A stretch of DNA of 64,000 nt from Rhodamnia argentea (GCF_020921035.1 NC_063151.1:17800934-17864933), one strand, 5' to 3'. Shown: positions 36,602 through 49,136, numbered from the stretch's first letter. Made by a program: numbers and translations. Notes: generated from the letters alone by a model not told the origin.

Positions 36602-37770
36602 CATTTTTTCTTCATTTCATTTCATTTACTAAATCAACATAAAAGATGACATATTTTTATTACCTTTCTATTCATTACAAATATCAATATAATTTCACTA
36701 AAGTATGTTGTAGCTTATGATTTCTACAACAGTTAGAGCTATATCGTGTTGATATTCCACAAACAGGACTAATCTATGTAGAAAATAATGGTACTTATAT
36801 GAATATAAAAGCATGATTAATTTATCTGGTTATATCATTCTAATGTTATTCCTAATTATATATATATGAAAAATTTCTCGTGTTTCGAGATCGTTAAATA
36901 TGTAAGATAAGAATTTAAAATTGCAGGAAAGCAGATACAACTCTAAATAAATTCTATTTTCACTATTATAAAGATCATAAGCTAGAATAGATTTAAATGG
37001 AACTATATATTTATTTGCTAATGTAGGAAATCAATTGAAACGAAAGTACATTCTAATATGAGCAATAATGTAGCTATGGGAACTCGTGGATAGTACCAAA
37101 GACTAATTTGACTTTGTTATTGAAAAGTAGAGGATTAAATTAAAGAAATCGAAAGTTTAGGGATTAAATTGAATATTTAGAAATAGTTTAAGAACCACAT
37201 TGAACAAATTAAAAGTCTTAATATGACATTGCACATTGAACTAATGTTTGGGCATTGTTAGTGTCATTTTTCCATATGTAAACATCACCTATTGTCAAAT
37301 TCCAAGTTGAGTTAGGTTGAGAGAACAGAAAAAGGAGAAAAATAAATAAATAAAAGTAGACTCTTCCAGTTTTAACTCCAAATGCAATTCTATTTCTCTC
37401 TCCCTCTTTTTAAACGTTAGTAACTTAAATCACATTTACTTAATGTAAATCTCGAAGAAAAATGTGACCTTTCCTCACGCAACGAACGTGACATTGTGTA
37501 AGCACTTGTTACAATTGAAAACACAAATTCAACATTAGAAAAGTTGAGGTTTGTAATAAAAGAGGATGAACATGGGGGGTTATATCTCAATAAGAGTTTT
37601 TTAGCATCTTCAAGATGGTTAAAATATTATATTTTCACACCAAAGGCATTATGCGAGTCTTCTACTAGAACTAAACTCAAGTGGATCATGTCGAAAAATA
37701 TGCAAAAGATTATATATAAAAATCTAGACTTCACGCATCATTGAGTAGGACATAATTAATGAACATTGCT

Positions 37771-39085
37771 GTTAGATGTATACCCTAAAACAATCATGTA
37801 ATAGTTACATGAGAGGAATTTTAGTTGTACTTTCAAATTTAAATTGGCAAAGACATGTTCATTCATCTATCCAATCATTTGGATGAGTGATTCCATAAGA
37901 TTAGTTGTGACTGAACATATTCTTGAGATGTCAAAAATATGTGTGACAGATTCACATTTAGACCAAATCTTTAAATTGTTCATGATCAATGAATCATTGA
38001 GTGGATATTAATGATCCCGTTGAGACCGGTGTGTTTGTAGCTTCGCCATTAAGTATTGGATACTTAAGGGATGACAAGTGACAAGTCATTGGGTATTGTG
38101 ATATCCGAGTTAGAACACAAGTGTTTGTACTGAACAAGATCACCGAACGTGAATGATTAGCCACATGGAAGCTTCGAGTGTGGACAATGTCTAATCATTC
38201 ATGCTTTGGTCTCGTGTAAATAATCTTTAGACTTGAGGCACAATGTTGACTTGTGTGTTGGATGGCTAGGGTTCACAAGTACGCATATTGGCGATTCATT
38301 AATCCGTCTCTATACTTGATGGTCATAGTTCATTCACATACGAAATTACATGTGTGCACAAAATAGAATCTGTCTCATTGTTAATTGTAAGATATGATAA
38401 TGATGTCCTATGTGATCTAATCGTGACATCGCATTGAAAATCCTCGGTCGAGGCTGTAATTGAGAATGAAGGGTTCATGTCTCTTATAAATGCATGTCAA
38501 TTAGATTTTTGCATATAATCGAATTGTTGGCTTGACAAATATTTCATGGCCTTTGTTCGATCGGGACATGATAAGACAGATGGATTGAATTACATCGTAG
38601 TTAAAGCCGACAAGTTCATGATATGCTTAAAGTATTCATATTGTCTACATAGCCATGACATATTAAAGATGGATGGATTCATATTGTTTGTTCGATCGGG
38701 ACATGATAAGACAGATGAATTAAATTACATTGTAGTTAAAGTCGACAAGTTCATGATATGCTGAAGCATTCATATTGTCTGCATAACCATGACATATTGC
38801 TAGATGTCACCCATGACTTGTAGGACCTAAAAGTTGATCATGACAGTCAATTCTCTTGGAAATACTAATGTATTAGTGCATGTCTTAATGTCGGTTCGGT
38901 AATAAATTTAAGGATGTCACACACCATAACCAATACATGATAACGTTGAATGTGAAAGATGATATTGTAAATGTGTTTGTGATCACGACTATCAAATTAG
39001 TCGTACTAAAATTAAATTAATTCTTATTTTTTATCATGAACATATGTGCATACGATGCACAGATACGCTCGAAATAAACACATAC
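37771..39085. mobile_element. Possible solo LTR (TGTTAGATGTATACCC start)
   Basis: The segment starts with TGTTAGATGTATACCCTAAA, a start style seen in plant retrotransposon LTRs, and ends somewhere near an AAATAAACA at 39077-39085. There is no primer binding site after it, no polypurine tract before it and no second copy in the window. Inside, 113 bases at 38552-38664 are repeated at 38687-38799. Calling this an LTR is inference from style only. Confidence 0.3.
38552..38799. repeat. Two-copy direct repeat, period 135 bases
   Basis: Both copies begin TTTGTTCGATCGGGACATGA and continue with 'gataagacagat' and 'acaagttcatgatatgct', ending in 'catgacatatt'. Identity is high, with only a handful of changes, so the duplication is fairly recent. 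It is non-coding, although it keeps a short frame open in both copies. Confidence 0.8.
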
Positions 39086-39163
39086 TGATATGCCTGATCC
39101 ACCTGAATTGAGCATTGCGGACTACGTTGGTCAGCAGCGTACTGACCAAGCGGTCAGCAACGT

Positions 39164-39257
39164 GGTCAAACCAACGTGGTCAGCAAGGCTGACCGAGCGG
39201 GTCCCCTCTTGGTCAGCGAAAAATACATTGACCCGACCACGTGCGTTGACCTTGACC
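39164..39257 (+). promoter_or_regulatory. W-box and G-box cluster upstream of the receptor kinase
   Basis: Four exact W-box cores (TTGACC or its complement) lie at 39164-39169 (reverse), 39228-39233, 39246-39251 and 39252-39257, and a G-box CACGTG at 39238-39243. All lie 127-220 bases before the ATG at 39384. WRKY factors bind TTGAC[C/T], and such clusters are typical of defence-responsive promoters. Function here is inference. Several further GGTCAGC words (39129-39215) surround the cluster. Confidence 0.6.
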
Positions 39258-39383
39258 GGGTTTAACTAATCGACCGACCATTCCCACGCTTCTCCTTCTC
39301 TCTTTATCTTTCCTTCTTTTGCATCTCAACAGCGAAAAGTACATTACTTTAAGTAATTAGCGTTCTCTGCCATTGCTCAACCG

Positions 39384-41561
39384 ATGCCCGGAGATCAACT
39401 CCTTGTTGTTGTTGTTCTTCTTCTTCTACATCGGTCTTTTAGCATCGCTGTCAAAAAAAATCAGTGCACCATCTCTTGTGGCGAGATCACGTACATAAGC
39501 CACCCATTTCGTCTTAAGGGTGACCCACAGGGCTGTGGTGACCCTAGCTATGAGCTAGCCTGTACAAATAACCACACCGTTCTAGATTTGTACACGGGCA
39601 AGTACTATGTACGGTACATTGACTATATCAACTTCAGGATTAGGATCGCCGATGTCGGGCTACAAAAGGGCAATTGCTCGTCCCTTCCTCTCCGCCCTTT
39701 CACCCATTGCTACGTCAACCATCTGGGATGGTACAGATGCGAGGAACACACGTCCAGAAATCCCAAGTTATCCAAGACCGTGGCAATTGTGGGCTGCGCG
39801 AAGGACGTTGATTCTCGGCTTTACATCGATGCTTCGCCGTGCCTCGATGGGGTTGAATATTCGAATTCCTCCAGCACCAGAAGGCGATCATACGCCATAG
39901 TAGATGCGGAAGCCTCGGATGTGGAAGCTACATGCACTGTAGAGTTTATGGCACGGATACCAGGGTGGGTTGATGGCAATGATCTTCGTTCTTATGCGCA
40001 AGTTCATGAACAGATGGTTTATGGGTTTGAGCTTCCATGGCTTCGAATTGCGTGCGAGATCAATTGCAGACAATATTATGGGTGCGACATCCGCGACAAG
40101 CGCCAAAATCGGTGCATGCTCAGAGAAGGTAAGGATGGTCAAAGAGTGTGAAATTTCATTTAAACGTGTAATTGAGCTCGATCATCGTGTATATCTTTTC
40201 GGCTTTCTCTTTTCACATATCAATTTCTTTTGCAGAACCTACTATAGCTGGTGAGCTCATCGACTTCTATCTTGTGGTTCTCCTCATCTATGGAATCGGT
40301 ACATTACCATAATCTTCTTATTGAGAAATCGTTTTGATGTTTCTAAATTAACACATCCACAACTTTCTTGCGTTTCCCCCAATACACAGTGCCTTTCATG
40401 GCTGTGAAATTCATCTTGGGAGCCCCATGGGTGATGATGTTTCTAATAAAGCAATGGAGGAGAAGACACTTAGCAATGGATCAACAAGTGGAAGAATTTC
40501 TACAATCTAACAATAACTTCTTGCCAATAAGGTACTCCTACTCAAACATCAAGAAAATCACAAGCGGTCTCAAGGAGAAACTAGGTGAGGGGGGGTACGG
40601 TTCCGTGTTCAAAGGAAGACTTCGAAGCGGCCGTATGGTAGCGGTAAAGATTCTGAAGAAAGGGAAAGCGAATGGGCAGGACTTCATTAGTGAAGTGTCT
40701 ACCATCGGAAGAATTCATCATGTTAATGTGGTTGGGCTCATTGGTTTTTGCTTTGAAGGTTCAAAACAAGCTCTTGTCTACGATTTCATGCGCAATGGGT
40801 CTTTGGATAAGCACATTTTCTCACAAGGACAAGGGAGTTCTCTCGATTGCAAGGAAGTGTATGAGATTGCTCTCGGAGTAGCTAGAGGGATCGAGTATCT
40901 TCATCGAGGATGCAATATGCAAATTCTACACTTTGACATCAAGCCTCACAACATTCTTCTTGACGAGGATTTCACCCCTAAAGTTTCCGACTTTGGGCTC
41001 GCGAGATTGTATCCCACGAACTACAACACCGTGTCTTTGACAGCCGCGAGAGGAACTTTAGGATACATGGCACCGGAGCTGGTCTACAAGAACCTTGGGA
41101 GCATCTCTTATAAAGCCGATGTCTATAGTTTCGGCAAATTGCTAATGGAAATGGCCAGTGGGAGGAAGAATGTGGACGGGGTTGCAGAGTGTTCCGGTCA
41201 GATTTACTTTCCTTCATGGATTCATGACCAGCTTAGTGCGGGACTCGACGTCCCGGTGGAACAAGTTAGCGAGGAGGATAGGAGAATAGTGAAGAAGATT
41301 ATTATAGTTGCTCTTTGGTGCATTCAATTGAATCCTAGCGATCGCCCTTCGATGCGCAAAGTCTTGAAAATGCTTGAAGGAGGACTAGAGGGTCTACAAG
41401 TACCTCCCAAGCCACTCTTTTATCCAACAGAAATGTCAACAGGGGATGATGGAACTTGGACCGACGAAGGCAATCATACCATATCCACTTCATCAACTAG
41501 TGCAGTAACTCTTGAAGATTCTCATATCGTATATGTAAGTAGTAGTATTACACAAGCATAG
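39384..41561 (+). CDS. LRK10-like receptor protein kinase with GUB_WAK-type ectodomain (3 exons)
   Basis: Exons 39384-40128, 40236-40298 and 40390-41561 encode 659 residues. A signal peptide of about 20 residues ([13 protein letters not shown]) is followed by a Cys-rich ectodomain beginning [33 protein letters not shown], the galacturonan-binding GUB_WAK pattern of LRK10/PR5K-related kinases. The membrane segment spans exon 2 and the start of exon 3 (about 258-289), with WRRRH as stop-transfer. The kinase has the glycine loop [11 protein letters not shown] (335-345), Lys356 in VAVKILKK, the catalytic loop HFDIKPHN (450-457) and DFGLAR (470-475). The catalytic loop has Phe where RD kinases have Arg, so this is a non-RD kinase, as usual in the LRK10L-2 group associated with rust resistance and stress. 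The ligand is unknown. The micro-exon layout is typical of the family. Confidence 0.93.
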
Positions 41562-41757
41562 ACACATAGTAATACCATATGTTACCATGACATAAGTGGC
41601 AATTAGAAGCTGGATAGTAATTATGATGTTTTATGTGTACCTCCTTTTATTGTCTATGCCTATGACAATACCAATGTGTCTTCATTACGACTGTATCATC
41701 TTTAGCGTTATCATATTAAGGATATCATCAATCATAATTTAGACTTTCGGATTCATT

Positions 41758-43192
41758 GGAAAACTTAAAGGTGGTAATACGAGTCACCAACCCATTTTTT
41801 AACTCATTTATAGTGGGCCAGCTTGAATATGGGCTATTGAGATTTAAAAAAAAGGTCAAAAATGAGTTTGAGACGTTGAAGCCTAACTTTATGCGGGTCT
41901 AATATGGATTTGTATCAGACCCATATTCAACCCGTTTGAGATATTAGCTTTAACCCAAATATGACTCGGTGAAATGAACTCTAACGGGGCTTGTGAAGCT
42001 CCCGGCAAGATACTCCGGTTGCCGATGTTGCTTGTTTCTCGAGAACCGCCATCATTCCCGTCCGTCGACGCTCGCACATCATCCCCGTTGCTCGTTGCTC
42101 ACATCGTCACGTTTCGCCATCGCTCATTGCTGCCATTGCCCATCCCTTCAGCACCGCGGCCACTGCCGGTGCTTAGATCTCTCTCCCAGACTCAAAATCT
42201 CTCAGATTTGATTTTGGCAAAAGGTTCGCGACCATGGATTAGAGGTCTTAGACCTCCAGGTCAGCGAAGATGGAGGTTCACGACCTCCGATTTGAGGTCA
42301 AGGACCTCCGCCGGCTTCAAATACGACGCCGTGGACCTCCACCTGCTTCGGCTGTGGCGTTGAGCTCGGTTTTCCGAGAGTCCTTGAACTCAGGTTGAAA
42401 AAAGACGACGGCCTGAGGAGGGTGGCAGCGCGATAAGGGTGGTCTTGGCGTGACAGTGTGACCAAGACTATGCGGAAGAGGTGGCGTGTATCTCCTAGTT
42501 GAGGAAGAAGACGACACTCTGCAACAGCCAAGCCGTGCAGTTTTTTTTCTTGTGTTTCAGAAATCTTTTTTTATTTTCATTTATTCTAAAAAAATTAGAT
42601 TTTAAACTTTCATGTTTTTATTTAGTATTCAGTATTTTCTTTTGCCACTTGAGCGCATGGGACTAAGAAAAAGGTAATTTCGATAAATAAATAAAAAAAC
42701 TTTACTTTACAAATTCATTAGACTAGCAAACTTCATGTTCGTAGCCGAGCGTCGAACTCGTGAGGTCTTGCTCCACCAACAAGTGATCTGACAGCCACAA
42801 TTTAGTAGTGGTGACAGCTTGCTTGTGGTCGGCGAGAGTCGGTCGGCCATCGCCAAATTTAGAAGGAAAAACGAGAAAGAAAGAAAAAAAATAAACAAAA
42901 TACAAATGTATAAAAAAGACATATTTTTTAAAATTTATCAAAAATATCAACTACATTTGAATTGCATAAATTTTCTTTTACAACACAATTTAAAACAAAA
43001 TAGCAAATAAGTTTTCCTAAATTGAATTAAATTTAAAAATATTAAAGTAAAACGAGTCGGGTATGGATTGAATATGGGTTGGGGTCGGGTATAGGTCATT
43101 AAATTTGCACTATATAAAAATAGATCAAAACTGGTTAAATGGGTCGGAGGATATTCAACCCGATCCACCCATTTGACACCTTTAGGAAAACT
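41758..43192. mobile_element. Non-autonomous hAT-like element with perfect 8-bp target duplication
   Basis: The element runs from 41766 to 43184 (1419 bp). The octamer GGAAAACT flanks both sides (41758-41765 and 43185-43192). The ends are TAAAGGTGGTAATACGAG at the left and the complement TAAAGGTGTCAAATGGG at the right. Subterminal regions share 'gggtcgggt/aacccg' and 'gaatatggg' words in inverted orientation. The GC-rich interior (about 41985-42540) keeps frames open but matches no transposase. It sits about 200 bases after the receptor-kinase stop codon. Confidence 0.85.
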
Positions 43193-44349
43193 TAGTGACA
43201 ACTTTCAAGGTAGTGTTACGAGGTGTGAGTTTGGGTTTCCGAATCTTTACTTAAACTGCGCAATCCACGTTACGCGGGGCTTCACGCCCACTTTGGATGC
43301 CTAAGCACCTTCTTACAACGGCCAAGTTGGCATAAGTTCTGCTGACTTAGCATAATTTTTGCTTAGAGCCACATATTGTCGCTGAACAAATGAATCACTT
43401 CATTAAAAGCTAAGAAGTACCGACATTGACATACGACATGACACGACTCATCGACACGTCATTTCTAAAAAACAGAAAATTTCAACATATTAAAACACGT
43501 TACATATTAAATAAATATTTTTATGTATACACAATAAATTATCATGTTTGTATAAAGATATCCATGGTGAGTTTATTTTCTTTTGTTAGGGATTCACGAT
43601 TATTTTTTTTTTTGCTGGCTAAGTATATTAATTATGGGGTGGTTGGGTATATAACTTAAGTATATATATATTTTTATAAATTTACATCTTGACTCCTAAT
43701 TTTTTAAAAATACTTAAAATTGACCCCTGTGTGTTAAAATAGCATGTTGAGATGCTAGACTTGGGTGTCTAGAGTGCTTAACATGTGCCGGTCGTATGTT
43801 AGTGAGTGTCGAAAAGTGTCGGATTGTCGAAAAGTGTCAAACATGAAGGCCCTTGGAGAGTGCCAATGCTTCCTAGATTAAAAGCACATGACATGAAAAT
43901 TTGGTTAGCGCAAGTATTAAATTAATCTGTATTTGGGGATTTCAGGTACTTGATCGTATAAAAAAAAGGTTTACTTACTTGATTGGAAAATGAGTCAAAA
44001 TTCGTTTTCAATATTCGATTTTTACTTCTAGACAAAAACTGAGATTAGTCTTGATCATAATATTTGCATTTCGCCATGGATTTGTCTCATATGCCTGACC
44101 AATTAGTTTATTGTCTCTATGCATTTATGTCTATGCACGTAAATAGTTGGACCAAAATAGTCTACCCATACGTTGCACAAAACTGTTTCCCAATAAATGC
44201 TACTCCCAAATAAAACACAAGGTCAAACATAATGGTTTTTAACTTTGGTGGTAAATATATGCTATTATGATAAAATTTCAATCTATTGCTTAACCACATG
44301 GTCTGCAAATTATACTACTTTGACAAAAAATGAAAAATTTACGAACTTA
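43193..44349. other. Intergenic, AT-rich; no gene
   Basis: No recognised coding frame. A patch at about 43790-43845 repeats 'gtgtcgaaaagtgtc' in tandem. A short AT dinucleotide run is at 43658-43672. Nothing else is supportable. Confidence 0.4.
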
Positions 44350-45110
44350 TGTGCACGTTTGGTACTAATGGTTTTTAACTTTGGTCCAATATACAATGTC
44401 ATCCTTGGAGCTTCAATTTTTCCAACGTTGTCCTTGAATTATTCCTAGATATTCAATCCATTACCTAAATCAACAAATAGAAAAAAAAATGTTATCTTTT
44501 TATAATTTTCTCACATTTCATGTCTCTACAAATATTACAACAATTCCATTTAAGTATATTTTAGTTTATGATTTTCAAAACAGTAAAAGAGAAGCCTTAT
44601 TTAAAGTTATATCAGGTTGATGTTTCTGTCGTTTTACGGATAAGTGTTTTTCGTAAATATAGTTAAAAATTATATTAGTTTACACGTAGATATTATATTT
44701 ACATAATGTAGACCTTGTTCCTAGTTCTTTAGATTGAGGAAATTAAAACAGCAGAATATCAATGCGATACTACTCTAAACGAGATTCTACATGTACTACG
44801 ATAGACGCCATAAGCTACAATGTACTCAAACAGAGCCAACCGTAATATTTATAAACGCCAAAAATGCCAAAAGGCAATAAAAGGATTGCGTAATTTTTTG
44901 TTGATTTAGATAATTGATTGAAATTAAAAAGGTACTAAAAAATGGAGATAGTGAGATTACGAAAATTCGTGAATAAAATCAAAAGATGACATTTAACATT
45001 TTAGTAACATTTGAAGCATTACATTGAACAAATTAAATATTAAGGGATTGTATTAAATGTACAAGAATTGTTCAAACTTAGAGATTGTTATTGTTAATTT
45101 TACATGATTC
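44350..45110. mobile_element. Family A element, copy 3
   Basis: The left arm has 'aactttggtccaatatacaatgtcatcc' type modules (44370-44445). The right arm has their complements ('cattacattgaacaaattaaat', 'tgttcaaacttagag', 44995-45085). The centre (44460-44990) resembles that of copy 2 and is itself partly palindromic ('tttagtttatgattttc' against 'gccataagctacaatgtac'). No coding capacity. It lies about 300 bases upstream of the B3 gene ATG. Confidence 0.55.
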
Positions 45111-45416
45111 AATGACCACTAAATGGAATCGGAAAAGCAAAAAAAAAAAAAAAAAAAGGCAGAGAGAGAATGTGAAGATGTTGTTCCGACAACATTGGAT
45201 TTTATTCTAGTCCTAACCGAAGAGAAGGATTAATACAAGATTTATTAGTGGCCACCCAACGGTCGACTGACTCAACTCTCGATTTCTGCACTCCACCCTC
45301 ATCACGTCGAGTCCTTTTCCCTTCTTTCTTCTTCTTCTTGTTTTGCTGCTTCCTGTTCTTCTTCGTTTCGCATCCTCAAACCTCTCTCACTGAACTGAGA
45401 AAAGGGAAGGACGAAA

Positions 45417-45577
45417 ATGGTGGCTACTAAGCCGAAGATATCCTTCGAGGAATGCCGTCGCAAGAGGCTGGAGGAGAACAAGAAGCGGATGGAGGCTCTC
45501 AATCTCCCTCAGCTCTCTCAATCTCTCCGAAACTCCTCCTCTCCCAACTCCACCCCTGTAATACTCTCTCTCTTCTC

Positions 45578-45620
<43 letters not shown>

Positions 45621-47150
45621 TATTTATGTTTCTGTTTCGTGTCACACTGTTCAGATGAAGCAGTCCAAGCCACGCACAGTAGAGAAGCAGATGGTGGTGG
45701 TGAGGAGGTCCAGTCGCGTCGCGAACATGCCCGCTCCTGTTTATAGAGAGGTCGCTCCATTGGACTCTGCTTCTTTTGCCCAACTCTTGTTTCTTGGACG
45801 GGTCCTCGGACATTGGAAAGGAAACAGAGAAAAATCTTCAATTTTGGCGCAATGTATAGCGGGGTCTCTAAAATATTAATTTATTCACGTGCTCTCTCGA
45901 CTTTACCCTAACGTGCAATGCGGTCCAAAGGACAATATTGATCAATTTCATATAGTTCAGGGATTAAATCGATTATTGTCCTAAAGAAGAAAGAATTCAA
46001 ATCAGAAGTTCAGTTTTGCATTTTGTTTCATGGAAGAAGATCACTCGATCGTATCAGACTTAGATAAGGATTGCTTGCTGCGGTTTCTAGCCAGTATTGA
46101 CCATAAAGTTTCAAACTTTGTTCTTGGGTTCAGGTGGTGGTTGATCGGGTGGCAGTGCCCAGAAGGTATTTTATCATTGCCTTCATATTTTTTTTCTTTA
46201 TACTTTTGCGAAATGTTTTCTAAGATATTAAAAAGTCGTCATGTTTCGCTACTGAAAATTACCAAATTGTTTATGAAAATCGATAGGATTTATAAGAGGA
46301 GGGATCCGATCAACCTGGTGTATGCCTCTGCTGAGGCCAGGGAATATGCAATAGAGAAGGCAGAGCAATTGCAGTCCACTCTAGAACCTCACTATCCCAC
46401 CTTAGTCAAATCCATGCTCCCATCTCATGTCTCTGGTTGTTTTTGGCTGGTAACAAAGTTTAATTCATTTGCCACTAAGATTTGGTTGATTTCGATTCCC
46501 TTTGCTCGATTTGTCCCGATACATGTGGTGTCCTGGAATTTTGAGAAGGGATTGTGCGACATTGATCGACAATCTGGTTTTCTCTTTTCTCATGTCATTT
46601 TATCTGCAGGGCCTTCCTGTCCACTTTTGCAAGACAAGCCTTCCTAAGAATGACGGGGTCATGACGTTGGTCAACGAAGATGGTAAAGAATTCCCGACAA
46701 TATATTTGGCGCGGAAGACAGGACTCAGCGGAGGGTGGAAAGGGTTCTCTGTGGCTCATGAGCTAACTGATGGAGATGCTGTAGTTTTCCAGTTAATTAA
46801 ACCAACCGCAATGAAGGTAGTAATGAGACTGTATTTGAGACTTGAAAGTCATTTTTCTTGCTTCCAAACCTTTTCGTAGGATTCATAAAGGCTTAAGAAG
46901 ACCACGGATAGAGATTTAAGGGGAGATGATGTGTCTTTGGCATTCCATAGTACAAACGGCCATCACCATATGCTGTTATAAACACAAGCTTAAATGTGAA
47001 TAGCACATGTATCATTTCCTATGATATTCTACTTCCTCTTGAATGGTGCTATATCATTTGGCTTCCTTGTAAGTGAAGCGCCGTTTACATTCTCGTTTTC
47101 AGGTTTACATCGTACGAGCGGATGGCTTCGACAAGAGTGAGGAGCCCTAA
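45417..47150 (+). CDS. B3-domain transcription factor, At5g42700/At3g19184 type (6 exons)
   Basis: Exons: 45417-45557, 45655-45750, 46134-46165, 46287-46449, 46610-46816, 47103-47150, with GT-AG introns and intact phases, encoding 228 residues. The N-terminal 80 residues are Lys/Arg-rich (KISFEECRRKRLEENKKRMEAL, then RRSSRVANMPAPVYRE), as in this plant subfamily. An acidic/basic linker (YASAEAREYAIEKAEQLQ) follows. The B3 DNA-binding fold spans about residues 125-218: YPTLVKSMLPSHVSGCFWLGLP, TLVNEDGKEFPTIYLARKTGLSGGWKGF, and AHELTDGDAVVFQLI ending in VYIVRA. Length and exon pattern fit the small one-B3 proteins of the REM/ABI3-like assembly whose targets are poorly known. Exon 3 is only 32 bases. 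Intron 1 contains a long CT microsatellite. It should act in the nucleus. Confidence 0.92.
45564..45618. repeat. CT microsatellite in intron 1 of the B3 gene
   Basis: About 55 bases of almost uninterrupted CT dinucleotides, starting a few bases after the exon 1 donor. It likely serves or overlaps intronic pyrimidine-rich sequence and is a candidate length-polymorphic marker. Confidence 0.85.
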
Positions 47151-49096
47151 GTAGATTAGTAACATGGTTGCTCTGCAATCCCATTTTGGATATAACCATG
47201 GTAGGTAGCGAGTTTACTTACATGCCTATAGGGTAAATCAGTACTGTGCTTGTAGTCATTCTTTGGATGTTCCCCTGTAGTTAAGTGACCAATCTCCGAT
47301 CGTTAGCCGCAAATAGACAGATCTTCTTTTGGTTATGTTTTAGCATCTCCAAAATAGACTTCACTCATGTGTATTCACTTTCTCTTGAAAAAAAGGAAAA
47401 ATCAGTTTAGACAAGCAGAAGCAATGTTTGTAAAGCAAAAGCCTCTTACAGTGTTTTGAACCTCAGAGTGCTGATTTCTTTCAAACATGAAATTCATTCC
47501 ATTGAAGTTCCTCCATAAAGTGTCTTTCCTATCTGGGATAGTGACGGCAAGGATGGATAGTTCTCGTGTCTGAACTGACTCGACTTGTGAGCTTTTTCTA
47601 ATGCTTTTACTTGTTTTAAAAGATCGCTAAGGAGGATCTGATCATTTTTGGTCTATGATCAGTCGATTACCGACTAAAGTTGACCTGAGACTAGACCCCA
47701 TGACACCAGATTGATCCCACCTTTGCGGGAAATCAAGCAAACAACCACCCCCCCAGGTAGTTGTGAATTTGGGGGCTCTATATATGTTGCAATGGAGTTT
47801 AGCCGCAGCTGCTTAGAACTTCAATTTATATTCTTTTTTACGTCTGAAGTCGTGTTCCCAGACTGAACTTGTTGCATTTTGAATTGCTCTCTTCCTGGCA
47901 ATGTTGTCACTGTTGGCCTGACTTGATGACACTCGTTATCAATTTCTTAACACTTCAGCAAACCATTGACCTGAGTAGAAAAGGTTTCATTTTCTTTAAC
48001 AAAAAGAAACGAAGAAGGAACAATCTCTCACTGTCAATATGTGTTTGCTCTGATGCAGGTTGCACGTTGCATTGTAAGGTCGTCCTGCTACGAGATTTTG
48101 CCGTTGGGTTGGTCCTGAATTCGGTCACAGGAGGCGAAATGTAACTTAATCTAGAGATAAGGCACCAAGCGGTTAAATCAGCTAGTCAATTCGTTGTGCA
48201 GTAGGTCTGTTTTTTGGCTTGTAAATTGAGCATACTATTAGTATTGCTCTGCTCGGCGGTTGTGTAGTCTAAAGTTTCGCAACTCAGCAGGACATTGTCC
48301 AAGAATTCAATTGCAATTCCCAGAAACAGTCAACCCCTCAATGCAGCAGCAGTATGGCATCTCCCTCGTTTGTTTTTTTTTTTTTTGTGAATTTGCAAAT
48401 TTGCCTCCATCTGGAGTTGCTAGCTCGAGAATTGGTCAGATTCGCAGGCGCCGCACCACGACGCGAGGCTGTTCGACAGTCTAGATAGATCTCGCTAGAG
48501 TCTGAACATATGCAATAGACAAGAACACCTGCGTTTGACTGCTTTCATCTGCTTGTTCCTGCCTGAGAATGCGGAGAGTTTGTGGTGGTGGTGGGGGTGG
48601 GGGGGGGGGAGGGAAACAGGCTGTTTCGATAGCTCCACCTAGCTTTGTCAAATGGCAGGCTCCGTTCACTTTTCCAGCTAAGGGACGGAGAACGTGCGTG
48701 CTCGCCACCAATCTTTGTGCGCTTCACGCTAATGCCCATTAAAAAAATACATTAGGAAAAATGGACCGATGTTAGAAAGATTGGACGTGTTGAAATGTAT
48801 CAAAACTTATATTTAAACAAACAAAAAAAAAAACTGTTTGGACCCATCAATGATGTCGTGAATTAGACGTAAGTACGGTCTGGATTTTGCATTCGCCACT
48901 CGTATCGGGCTAATTTGCATGCAAATAATCACGTGGGTCGATTCGGGTCGATTCGAATGTGACCAATTGCGACAAGCAAGACAGCAACGTCTGCGCAATT
49001 GTCCCCCAGGTTACACAAAAGCTGGGAATGAAATGTAATGGAAAGGCAAAAAGGAGCGAGCGGAGCAAAGTAACATGAGATGAATGAACCGAGGGA

Positions 49097-49136
<40 letters not shown>

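Larger units (their letters stand above)
34483..37275. mobile_element. Family A element, copy 2, split by an insertion
   Basis: The left arm (34483-34640) has the family modules ('tagtccttaaatcttgg', 'aatatgcaatgtcatcgttgaa', 'caatttgttcaatctagccc'). The matching right arm lies at about 37140-37275 ('gggattaaattgaat', 'ccacattgaacaaattaaaag', 'gacattgcacattgaac'). The segment 36605-37100 resembles the centre of copy 3 (44460-45000), including 'tttactaaatcaacata' and a 'gtagcttatgatttctac' stretch. The left part of that centre is displaced by the element at 34706-36601, showing a nested insertion. Confidence 0.55.

Noticed and set aside
41974-42540. Open frames of up to 129 codons
   Set aside because: They fall inside the non-autonomous hAT-like element with defined ends and target duplication, and resemble no transposase.
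46030-46647. A 205-codon continuous frame on the plus strand
   Set aside because: It reads through two introns and exon 4 of the B3 gene; splice sites and family alignment support the exons instead.
49099-49133. CT repeat considered as a coding or regulatory signal
   Set aside because: A plain microsatellite far from any supported gene; reported only as part of the spacer.
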